Below are positions 55,842 to 64,000 of a stretch of DNA of 64,000 nucleotides, one piece after another. The stretch covers positions 22,695,466 to 22,759,465 of the forward strand of contig OX393577.1 in assembly GCA_947652605.1 (NCBI GenBank), read 5' to 3'. Numbering within the stretch: the first letter of the stretch is position 1; each line of letters begins with the position of its first letter. The stretch is from Elmis aenea (lineage: Eukaryota; Arthropoda; Insecta; Coleoptera; Elmidae). The notes beneath the pieces were generated by a model. It searched no databases. It had not been told where the DNA came from and was given only the letters and a program-made list of their open reading frames with translations. The position numbers and the translations under genes are program-made.

Positions 55842-55971
55842 TACTATAAAGGCGCTTATGATTGTTTTAAAATTACTACATCGCTTCCAAGTGCCAATGA
55901 AAAAATAACTGAAATGTATAATTGTTTTCGTGTTTGTCATCTGTTACGGATTAATTTATACACTAGATATA

Positions 55972-56826
55972 CAGGGTGTCCCAAATTCGAGTAAATGCAT
56001 GGGGATCTCGCTTATCTTAAGAGCAACGAGGTCGGTTAAATTAGGGCAAAGTTGCGAAATTAGATGCTCATTAATAATCCAAAGAGAAATTGGAAATATC
56101 TCAAACGGTATCCGAGAAAATTAGGAAAAACTGGAAAATACGATTTTTGAAAATCGTCTATAACTCCTTTGGAGTTTGAAATATTTTAAATGTGTAAAGA
56201 CATTGCCCAAGAAACTTTTCAAGCCAAATCGAATAGTGGTCACAAATTTTTTCTAGATTGATTCGTTTTTGTTTTATGACAACCAACTTTATTTTTTCTT
56301 AAGGGCGCAATTTTTGCTATTTACATAATCAAATAGCATTTATTTTTCTGAATCCATTGATGTATCACACATGGTATTTTACTTTTTCTATCATTGTAAA
56401 ATTTCAAAAAATACGTTTTAAACAATAACCAGTATAAATCAGGTTGGCCGGTCATTGTAGTTTATGTTGTTTCCATAACAACCGATCAACAAACTAAAAG
56501 TTTTGAAAGCCTGTTAGTCGTAAAAATGAACTTTAATGCTGCCCATAAGAAAAAACAAAGTTGGTTGTCTAAAACAAAAACGAATCGACCTAGGAAAAAT
56601 TTTTGACCACCATCCGATTCGGCTTAAAAAGTTGCTTCGGCAATGTCTTTACAAATGGACTTTCTAGTTTTTCCTAATTTTCTCGGATACCGTTTGAGAT
56701 ATTTCCAATTTCTCTTTAGATTATCAATAAGCATCGAATTTAGCAACTTTGCTCTAATTTAACCGACCTCGTAGCTCTTAAGATAAGCGAGATCCACATG
56801 CATTTACTCGAATTTGGGACACCCTG
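55972..56826. mobile_element. TA foldback element, family H
   Basis: Left end cagggtgtcccaaattcgag, ggggatctcgcttatcttaa; right end inverted (ttaagataagcgagatccac, actcgaatttgggacaccctg). TA at 55970-55971 and 56827-56828. Arms about 400 bp, including aaacggtatccgagaaaatt and tcgattcgtttttg blocks. No transposase frame. Confidence 0.93.
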
Positions 56827-56828
56827 TA

Positions 56829-57839
56829 TAAGTTTAAAATCCTATAATTTCGTGTTATCCAATGCAAAATTGCCGTTTATTAGGGTAACATCAAAGTGTA
56901 ACAAAAAAGAGGTAAGGAACCTTGCACCTGTGTGCGGTACTAATATGCGATCTCCGTGAAAAATTTATATAAACGCTTCATCTCCTTTCGCACCGAATTA
57001 CTTTAATGAGCCAGAAACCTGATTAGGTATTATTAGGACCGCTTTCCACTCTCTAGATAAAAACGAAATAGAATTAACACTGCTCGCTTGTACGATATAG
57101 CAGTCAGATATATCAAACTATAAATAGGGTCTCTCGTTTTTTAATGAATGTGCTTTACTGCCATTAGCCGGAATATGAAGGAAAGAAACGGGGAAAAACC
57201 GGTAAATAATTCATTTTAACAGGGGTATTAAATACGACGATCATGACGCAAACAGGTATTTCCTTACGAGAACAAACGGAAATACGTTTTGCCATAAATC
57301 ATTTTTACACCGCGGGTTTGTAAAGTCTGTAGTTGTGTTAAGATTTATAATTGAATGTACAGGACCACTATGGGAAACTAGCTTAATGTAAGAAATAGAA
57401 ATTCGCATTGCTGCTGTTAAAAAGATAATTGAATACGACGATAAAGCTACCTACCAGAGTATCAACTTAGGATTTCGAAAAAACTTTGGGGCTTTTAGGT
57501 AAGTAAAGGAAAGTTTGTATGGGATGGTGTTTTATTGCCGAGGGGAGTTACTTCAAATATATTTAAATGTGTGTCGATTTGACGTACTATAATGATAGTT
57601 ATCTACGAAAAGCGTAGCTGATTATTGCAACAACTGGAGGCTATATTAAACATTTCGTGTTTTTCGTTTTATAGTGCAAGGATGCATATAATAAATTTAA
57701 TTAGTTACGCATACAAAACTAATACGGTATTTACCCATATATTAATTAATTCTATGACCTATAGGGCAATATGATAAATTAATTAATGTGAATCATGATA
57801 AATAGTGGAACTATAGAAAATAAAATATTGCTTTTATAG
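56829..57839. other. no gene recognised
   Basis: No element ends or coding frame supported. Confidence 0.4.
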
Positions 57840-58125
57840 CAGGCCCGTGCAACCTTTTAAGCCAAAGGGCCAATTAAAAATCTTATGGAATCGGGCCGCA
57901 CCACTTTCTAGTAGAGATGAAGATTCTTCTAAGTGTGAAAGGTCTGGAGAAATATTGAAACTGATATTTTTTGTGCGCATACATTTTCTATATGAGCAAC
58001 GCAGTGACATACAAAGAATTCTCTAAAAACTCGGTTTTAAATTTCTTAGTCAGAAGCGTAGTTAATTCGAAACGATTTCCTCATTTTTTATTTATAAATC
58101 AGTTTTTAATACAAAAAAGAGATTC

Positions 58126-58350
58126 TCAGCTGTTGTAGTTCCTTTCATCCTTACCAAATCGAATAAATTCAGTATTTAAGTTCATATCTACTCCACAAAA
58201 AAAAATTACAAGTTGAGCAGTATTAGATACATCCGTTGATTCATTAAGACAAAGAGAATAAAACAAAAAGTCATTAGCAGTATATTTAAGAGTTAATATT
58301 ACGTTTTCTGCCATTTCACGAACTTATTTTGCCACAGTAAATCTAAATAA
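58126..58350 (-). pseudogene. hAT transposase fragment (GTF2IRD2/Charlie-like)
   Basis: Minus strand reads LFRFTVAK, then REMAENVILTLKYTANDFLF, then YSLCLNESTDVSNTAQLVIF and FCGVDMNLN. This is the region around the first catalytic Asp of hAT transposases ('S-ALDESTDISDTAQL-IFIRGV'), but the Asp of LDEST is Asn here (LNEST), which alone would inactivate it. Only about 70 codons survive. It lies inside the hAT ends at 57840-59910, so it is very likely the element's own transposase. Confidence 0.85.
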
Positions 58351-58471
58351 AATAATATTAGAAAAAAGCTGTTTTTTTACGGTAAATAAAGTTCACAGCC
58401 ATGTTAATACATTCTTTTTTGTGCGATCGTACTAGAAACTGCTGTTTGACGGACGCGTTAGCAACCATAAA

Positions 58472-58592
58472 GTACTGCATTACCGGCCCTAGCAACGGCC
58501 GTAAAAGTTACTTTTCAGGCCGTTACCCTTAGCAACGGCCGAAAAAGTAACTTTTACGGCCGTTGCTAAGGAGAGGGCCGGTAATGCAGTAC
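58472..58592. mobile_element. GC-rich 121-bp palindromic MITE
   Basis: gtactgcattaccgg is exactly inverted relative to ccggtaatgcagtac. Inner arms agcaacggccgtaaaagtta / taacttttacggccgttgct are also inverted, with a second internal aggccgttacccttagcaac. No clean target duplication. Nested in the 2.1-kb hAT element. Confidence 0.85.
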
Positions 58593-59910
58593 ATACGCCG
58601 TCATCTGTCAGTGACAGAATGTCACGTAGTTTCTAACCTATATTTTTTTTAAATACTAAACATTTAAATTGTTTTTAATTCTATCGCACAAAAAATGTAA
58701 TATGCACCTCGGCCAAAACGTACTTTTTCGCCTTGATACATAAATAACTATTATTACCTAAACTACAATCAGAGAATGGTTTCAGATGTTTAGCTGAATT
58801 ATTAAAAATTTTATAACTTGCATTTGTTGTGGGATCTTGTTGTTTATACGAATTTTTGAATGTTTTGTTGTCCCACTAAGTTCTCTTTCATTTTCATTTC
58901 TTTCTCTTTCTTAATCACTTATTAATTTCTCATATTTTTTTAGCACTTTTTGACATGTAATGACACTTAATGTTATACACTCTAAAAACAGCAATTACTA
59001 GACTGCGGGTCGTATTTGTTTAAAAATTACCGCCATGTAACTTTGTACACTCTGTCTTACGTTAAAGAATTTATGGTAGTTTTTTTTTTATAAAGTTGTG
59101 ATATGTTTTGTTCCTATTTTTATATTACACAACGATTTTGTAAAGTTTTCTTATCTTATAGTTTGTTTACTGAATTAATTTTGTTTCAATGGTCAGCACT
59201 TTGGATGGGTAGTTTTTAAATTGGACCAGTGATGTGGTAAAGTAATTCTATTTGTGTAGTTGATTGCATTAATTCATTGCAGTATTTTATCGTTACAAAT
59301 AAATATACAATGTAATTTATATATGTATTAAGCTGGACTGTGAAATTAATATTGGTGAATTATACACAAAGATATGACCAAACTTAATTTTGATATAATT
59401 TTGTGCATCTCGCAAGTTACGTCTGCATATTTCTTAATGTTGCGTTTATTCTTTTCTTCGTTCCACCATAAAATATGTGTTAGATGGGCCATCATTCTGA
59501 AAGAATGTAAAAATACCAATATTTCGTCGCTTCGTTCCTAAATTTACTAATATCCAACACACTTAATTATTGTTAAGAATTGTTTCTTTTTTAATTCCAC
59601 ACAAATACAACACTCCAAAAATTTACTTAAAATATAAAAATTCACCCCCAATCACTAAATGTTATTGAGTAAACAAGTCGAAATGACAGGGTTTTAGCCT
59701 TAAACGCGGCTGTCGAGCCGGTTTCACGTGAATTACGTCTAGCATTTACGGCTAGGGTTCATTCTTGGTACTCAGTAGAAACGGAATATCAACTACGCGA
59801 ATTGGGAAGTCACCACTAACGCGTGGTGTTTACGCTGGTGTTTGAAAGTTACGGAATAAGGGGGCAGAGAAGCCACATGCGGCCCTCGAGCCGCAGGTTG
59901 CACAGGCCTG

Positions 59911-60354
59911 CTTATTAGTTATGCATCCCTGTCTAGGTATGTTTATTAATTAATCAATGGAAATCAGTCGCGTTAAATAAAGTATACACAAATACTGCAG
60001 TTTGATTTACCACGTTAACAACTCACACAGGATTTTTTTCGTCTTCTAAAACCTCGTTCAATGTACATCGTTAAATGTAAATGTCAAAATATTTCTCTCC
60101 AAATTTATCTAACTCCGTTTTTAAAGGTTCCCCAAAACAAAATGTTTAGAAGGGAATTGAAAAACAAGTAATTTTCAGAATTTATCTTCGCAATATTTCT
60201 CACTTCTGATTTCCCGTGTGAACGCATTCCAAATACTTTAATCTAAGCTACTGTTTTCACGTAATTACTTATTTATTGAGTGTTTTCATTCCGAAGAAGG
60301 CAACGAACCTGTAACAATGTTAATTAATATTGTTGAACGTCCGTTGTTTTAAGG
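59911..60354. other. no gene recognised
   Basis: AT-rich; nothing supported. Confidence 0.4.
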
Positions 60355-60937
60355 TTTAGAAATTAAAAACTCTGGATTTACAGGACGGTTTTTATTGATT
60401 TTGGTTAAAAATCCGACGTTTCGCACTTAATGTTTTTAAGGCTTCTTCAAGGGCTGAAAACAAATGTGATTACAAATTTCATTTATAAAACTATTCTTAA
60501 CATGACTTGAAACGATTAAATATAAATAACATAAATTTTAAATACTAGATACAAGTTACAAATTAGATTGAAACAATTATACAATAAAAATACTTACAAT
60601 TTTAACAATATCGAATTGTTCTACACATTCAAAAAACAAATGGTTATGTGCACCATGTTAGCTTTGTCAATTTTCAATGAATATTGTTAAAATTGTAAGT
60701 ATTTTTATTGTATAATTGTTTCAATCTAATTTGTAACTTGTATCTAGTATTTAAAATTTATGTTATTTATATTTAATCGTTTCAAGTCATGTTAAGAATA
60801 GTTTTATAAATGAAATTTGTAATCACATTTGTTTTCAGCCCTTGAAGAAGCCTTAAAAACATTAAGTGCGAAACGTCGGATTTTTAACCAAAATCAATAA
60901 AAACCGTCCTGTAAATCCAGAGTTTTTAATTTCTAAA
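60355..60937. mobile_element. foldback element with 257-bp near-perfect inverted arms
   Basis: Arms 60355-60611 and 60681-60937 read as exact reverse complements by eye, spacer 69 bp. Ends tttagaaattaaaaactctgg with gatttacaggacgg. The actctgg-wttacaggacg core also bounds the 140-bp element at 14103-14242. Each arm carries cttgaagaagcc, a short hairpin, and gcgaaacgtcgg (right arm, plus strand). The lack of divergence between arms suggests a recent insertion, a recent arm duplication or gene conversion. Confidence 0.9.
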
Positions 60938-61608
60938 TGTTAATTACTGTCGTATTTTATTTTCCAGTTTTGTTATTTAAATTTTTACCATTACCCTTTT
61001 ATATCTGCCGTTAAGTAGAAATTTGCGAGTTTATTGTAGGAACGCCTTTTATACTGCGTTGGGCTACGGGCAAAACATTACGACTCATGAACGTTGCGTT
61101 CATTAAGTAAAATTTTAATAGTTGGCTCATATAATTTCTCGAATGCTATGAGAATTTCTTTTTTCGAGAATAAGTTTATACAAATAAAACCTGCTTCAAA
61201 CTTTTGATTGCCTTAAACACTGCCAAATTTGAATTTTTAGTTTTTGGATTTAGTGTGTGAAGACTACCTACCCATGGTATTAAACCTTGCACATAACAAT
61301 CCTTGCACGTAAATTAGTATTTTATAAATTATACTCTATTTCGATTTCGAATCGTAACAAAAGATGAACGAAATAAAACAAACTATAAAATACATCGTAA
61401 TAAAAAAAGTCCGGGTTTCAATAACTTTGATGAACAACAATAAGGAAGAGAAAAGCTTCAAAACTCTTTAAATAATAAATTCCTTATCATAGCATAGCTT
61501 TAACGTGTCTCTTTTTACGATCAATTAACAATATGTTAGTGCAAAAACAGACTAATTCACGAACTATCATCACAATAAAATTTACTGTTTTAATCATCAT
61601 AAAAAACT
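60938..61608. other. no gene recognised
   Basis: AT-rich, immediately downstream (minus strand) of the candidate exon. If that exon is real, this stretch would contain its 3' untranslated region. Confidence 0.35.
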
Positions 61609-61610
61609 TT

Positions 61611-61770
61611 TTAGTCCACTAGAATTATCTGCAATAATTCTTTTCGCAAAACTGTCTCATCCGTATATCGTGCTAAAGCAGTACTGAATAAATCACGAAG
61701 AAGTTTAAAAATGAAAATGGTCGGTTCCGGTGATGGATTACGGAATAAGTAATCCCGACTACGGGAAGAA
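61611..61770 (-). CDS. candidate terminal coding exon of an unidentified host gene
   Basis: On the minus strand a ctgac branch-like motif and ...cacatatacAG precede an open frame, ending in TAA at 61611-61613. It reads SRSRDYLFRNPSPEP, then TIFIFKLLRDLFSTALARYT and DETVLRKELLQIILVD. The second half would form amphipathic helices, and codon choice (cgt, cgg, ccg, acc, gac) is less AT-biased than the surroundings. I do not recognise the protein. It has no TE-like motif. It could equally be a chance frame; the support is the splice-acceptor context plus composition. Confidence 0.35.
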
Positions 61771-61805
61771 CTGTATATGTGCTGATAGAACGTCAGATAA
61801 ATCAA

Positions 61806-62223
61806 TGTTTTAACTCCTTGATTTATTTTATTTCATTATTTTAAATATGCAAATATCACCGCCATCATCCGACTAGTCTGAAATGATTTATGCCCTGAGA
61901 TAAGTGACGAGAGGTTTACAAATGTGGTAATTGAGAATCAGGGCCGGCTTCACTCATCAGGAAAATTTGTGAATAAAGTTATTTATTATAAATCAATTAT
62001 TAGTTTTACAGTTTAACTCGTTTACTTTTATTGCATTTCTATTTTAATTTAAATATAGTTAAAAGAAGCGCTAAAAATAATACTCCTATAAGATTTTTTT
62101 TTGTTAAACATAATTTTAAATTGAATTTGGATGATTTAAAATCTTAAACAAAAGATTTTAATAACAAAAATTGTGGCCGGTATAAAAATGAGAGGAAAAA
62201 AAATAAGATAAAACGGATACGCT
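61806..62223. other. no gene; possible truncated MITE end
   Basis: cagggccggcttcactcatc at about 61941 looks like a hAT-type left end without a partner. The rest is AT-rich. Confidence 0.35.
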
Positions 62224-62604
62224 TATGAACATGATCAAGGAAGTAATGAGAGATATAAAAGAAATAAAACATGACCAGAGATAATATCAAGAGGAACTAA
62301 AGGAACTGAAACAGAAAAATGAATTGCTGAAAAATGAAAACAAGGTAATAAAAGAGAAGACGAAATCCGTAGAAGATAGAGTTAGAAGACTGGAAAAAGA
62401 TAGAACCAAAAATAATATCGTTGTGACAGGCTTGGAGATAAAAACTGATAACAAAGCAGACCTTATACAAGAATTTGAACACATTTTGAAAGACGAACAG
62501 GTATGAACGTTCAGATTAAAAACGCCATACAGATAGGAACCAAAGCATGTAAGTTAGAACAAGTCAAACCACTAGAAAAAGAAAAAGTAATGAAAAACAA
62601 GTAG
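62224..62604 (+). pseudogene. LINE ORF1-like coiled-coil fragment
   Basis: From ATG at 62224 the plus strand reads NMIKEVMRDIKEIKHDQR, a stop, then YQEELKELKQKNELLKNE, VEDRVRRLEKDRTKNNIVVT and GLEIKTDNKADLIQEFEHIL. After a frameshift near 62505 it reads NVQIKNAIQIGTKACKLEQV and a stop. Heptad-rich Glu/Lys coiled coil followed by 'R-NNIVV-GLE' is typical of ORF1 or the N-terminal part of insect non-LTR elements. The fragment points right, towards a reverse-transcriptase fragment of opposite orientation, so they are two separate insertions. Confidence 0.65.
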
Positions 62605-62635
62605 GCATAGATAAGTTAAATAACTCTAAGAAATA

Positions 62636-62690
62636 ATATATATATATATATATATTTTTTTTTTAAATGTTAACGTTTAGGATATATATA
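62636..62690. repeat. (AT)n microsatellites
   Basis: (AT)n at about 62636-62656, a T run, then (AT)n at about 62682-62693. Immediately 3' (minus strand) of the LINE stop codon, a common place for simple-repeat tails. Confidence 0.8.
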
Positions 62691-62702
62691 TATAGTTCAG
62701 CA

Positions 62703-63512
62703 CTACAGGCCTCCAAGGCCCATGGCTTCAAATTTCTTTAAAATTTTTTTCCACTCATTCCGGTCTTCTGCTTTCTCCTTCCAGTTCTTTATCCCTAGCC
62801 GCAACATGTCTTCTTTTACTCCTTCCATCCACTTCCTCTTCGGTCTGCCTCTCTTCTTTTTCCCTCCTTCTCCCATTGTTAATACCTTTTTTACAAGTCT
62901 GCTTTCTTCCATTCCTAATGCATGCCCGAACCATCTCAATCTTTGTGTTCTCACCACATGCGACATTCTGGGTTTGTTGTATACCTCCATTACTTCCTGA
63001 TTTGTCCTTCTTCTCCAGCCAATCCCTTCTTCCTTTACACCTCCTAGTATTTTTCGCAGTATTTTCCTTTCCCATATGTTAGTTTAGCCTCACTTTGCTT
63101 GTTACTGTAGGTCGAATGACCGTTTGATAAATTCTGATTTTTGTATTTTTTGAGACGAGTTTTGCTTTAAGTAATCCTATCAGCGCTCCCACCGACCTGC
63201 TGCCTTTTGCTAATCTCTTGTTGATCTCTATTTCTTCCTGGCAATTGTTTGCTAACGTTACTCCCAGGTACTCGAAATGGTTTACCCTAGCAAACGCATA
63301 CTGCCTATTGTTCTCTGCTTTAATGACCAAAACCGTTGTCTCTTCTTTGTCTCCTGTTCTCACTTCCATGTATTTCGTTTTTTCTTCATTTATCCTTAGC
63401 CCATATTCGCTTGCTGTCGTCTCCAAATTTTTAAACATCTTCACCAGCTCTTTACGTGATCTTGTCATTAGCACTATATCATCCGCATAGGCCATACATT
63501 GCTGCCTATAAC
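62703..63512 (-). pseudogene. non-LTR reverse transcriptase, catalytic and C-terminal part
   Basis: Minus strand reads QQCMAYADDIVLMTRSRKEL with the catalytic YADD, then YGLRINEEKTKYMEVRTGD, VNHFEYLGVTLANNCQEEI and IRIYQTVIRPTVT. A gap of about 25 codons and a frameshift near 63079-63115 follow. It resumes ERKILRKILGGVKEEGIGWR, RTQRLRWFGHALGMEESRLV, KKRGRPKRKWMEGVKEDMLR and ends at a TAG at about 62703. Order and motifs are those of RTE-like/insect endonuclease-reverse transcriptase LINEs; the clade is an inference. Its upstream part is separated by a hAT MITE at 63513-63911. Confidence 0.88.
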
Positions 63513-63911
63513 CAGGGCTAGAAACCGAATCCAAGAACTTTATTTTTATAACGGTTTTTGTTGAAAAACCGGTTAATTTAACCGGTTTTTAACATTATTC
63601 AGATTTGGAATGCAAATTATAAAAAGATATTATCTATTTATAATTTTATAATATATGTACAATCAAGCATTCAGTAATTACTTTTGGTAAACTCTAATCA
63701 CATTTAATACAGATTTTGTATTTTTTCAAAATAATTTTTATTAAAAAGAGATGTTTAAAAAACCGGTTTTTTATTATTTTGGTTAAAGGTTACCGTTTTT
63801 TTTGCCTTTAAAAATAACGGTTTCGGTTTCGGTTAAAAATCACAATTTTGGACAAAAAATAAAGGTTAACCGGTTTTTTAACCCGGTTTAAAAAACCGGT
63901 TTCATGCCCTG
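63513..63911. mobile_element. hAT MITE of the aaaccggtttt family, copy 2, inserted in LINE
   Basis: 399 bp, starting cagggctagaaaccgaatcc and ending aaccggtttcatgccctg. Flanks cctataac and tctataac match at 7 of 8 bases. The centre is shared with 35327-35785 (tgtacaatcaagcattcag, acttttggtaaactctaatc). Younger than the LINE that it interrupts. Confidence 0.92.
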
Positions 63912-63919
63912 TCTATAAC

Positions 63920-64000
63920 TAGAGATTAAACCTTCTTTGAATGCCACTTTTTCTTATTACAACCTCCAGCACTATGTTGAACAATATCGTTGATCTTGCC
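63920..64000 (-). pseudogene. upstream continuation of the interrupted LINE reverse transcriptase
   Basis: Minus strand from the window edge reads ARSTILFNIVLEVVIRKSGI and QRRFNL, matching the 'SP-LFNI-LE-VIR-SGI' motif that precedes the YADD region in this LINE type. A frameshift or small deletion lies close to the MITE insertion point. The element continues beyond the window. Confidence 0.75.

Larger units (their letters stand above)
57840..59910. mobile_element. 2.1-kb hAT element with transposase scrap
   Basis: Starts caggcccgtgcaaccttt, ends gccgcaggttgcacaggcctg; the terminal inverted repeats agree over about 15 bp. Subterminal gggccgca / tgcggccc blocks are inverted. Flanks ttttatag and cttattag differ at three positions, so the 8-bp duplication is only suggestive. 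It contains a hAT transposase fragment on the minus strand and a nested GC-rich palindrome. Confidence 0.8.

Noticed and set aside
60316..60946. 11-bp direct repeat aatgttaatta around the large palindrome
   Set aside because: The left copy is about 28 bp outside the palindrome arm and the word is AT-rich, so a target duplication is not supported.
62287..63490. Several serine/phenylalanine-rich frames opposite the LINE fragments
   Set aside because: Antisense shadows of lysine/glutamate-rich LINE coding sequence.
1..64000. tRNA genes, rRNA, CRISPR arrays, viral genes or bacterial operons
   Set aside because: No cloverleaf-like B boxes, rRNA segments, spaced direct-repeat arrays or operon-like gene runs were seen on either strand.

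Overview
The window looks like AT-rich nuclear DNA from an insect or close arthropod. This is inferred from three things: TA-flanked foldback elements beginning CAGGGTG, a short 66-bp GT-AG intron, and the Mutator/YqaJ, mariner, pogo, hAT and DUF4817-type transposase relatives, which are all common in insects (a beetle would fit, but that is a guess). I see no rRNA, tRNA, CRISPR or bacterial-type operon. No complete host protein-coding gene is visible. The window is a gene-poor intergenic or large-intron region made mostly of transposable-element (TE) remains, many of them nested. One short minus-strand reading frame near 61.6-61.8 kb could be the last exon of a host gene.

Layout. 1-5 kb: unique AT-rich DNA, a 195-bp tandem duplication, a LINE reverse-transcriptase scrap and a foldback element. 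4.9-9 kb: about 3.2 copies of a ~305-bp tandem (satellite-like) unit, invaded by a hAT element (which holds a TA element, which holds a Helitron-like element) and by a layered foldback element carrying a broken mariner-like transposase. 10.8-12.2 kb: another foldback element with a palindrome nested in one arm. 14.1-16.4 kb: the most gene-like stretch, a broken Mutator-like transposase reading frame followed by an intact YqaJ-type exonuclease frame. 18-20.5 kb: a tandem MITE (short non-autonomous element) dimer full of TTCGCGAA, then a Foldback-like element with minisatellite arms, a 10-bp target duplication and a TTAA element inside it. 22-27.5 kb: nested TA elements and a hAT transposase remnant split by a hAT MITE. 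28-35.8 kb: LINE scraps, pogo and mariner remnants, several hAT MITEs with clean 8-bp target duplications, and a G-rich minisatellite. 36-44 kb: mostly unique DNA with one LINE 3' end and one foldback element. 44-57 kb: a dense run of TA foldbacks and hAT insertions. 57.8-64 kb: a 2-kb hAT element with a transposase scrap, a 257-bp perfect inverted repeat, the candidate exon, and a LINE running off the right edge and interrupted by a hAT MITE.

Main theme. At least a dozen elements share one plan: TA target duplication, CAGGGTG end, a TTCGA block, then a GGTATCTCG block, then long inverted arms. Three of them carry pieces of one transposase lineage (DUF4817-like N-terminus, DDE/D C-terminus), so these long palindromes appear to be a deletion-derived non-autonomous cloud around an IS630-Tc1-mariner-related source. 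In several cases the opposite arm of the host foldback preserves the pre-insertion sequence, so insertion events can be reconstructed from this window alone.
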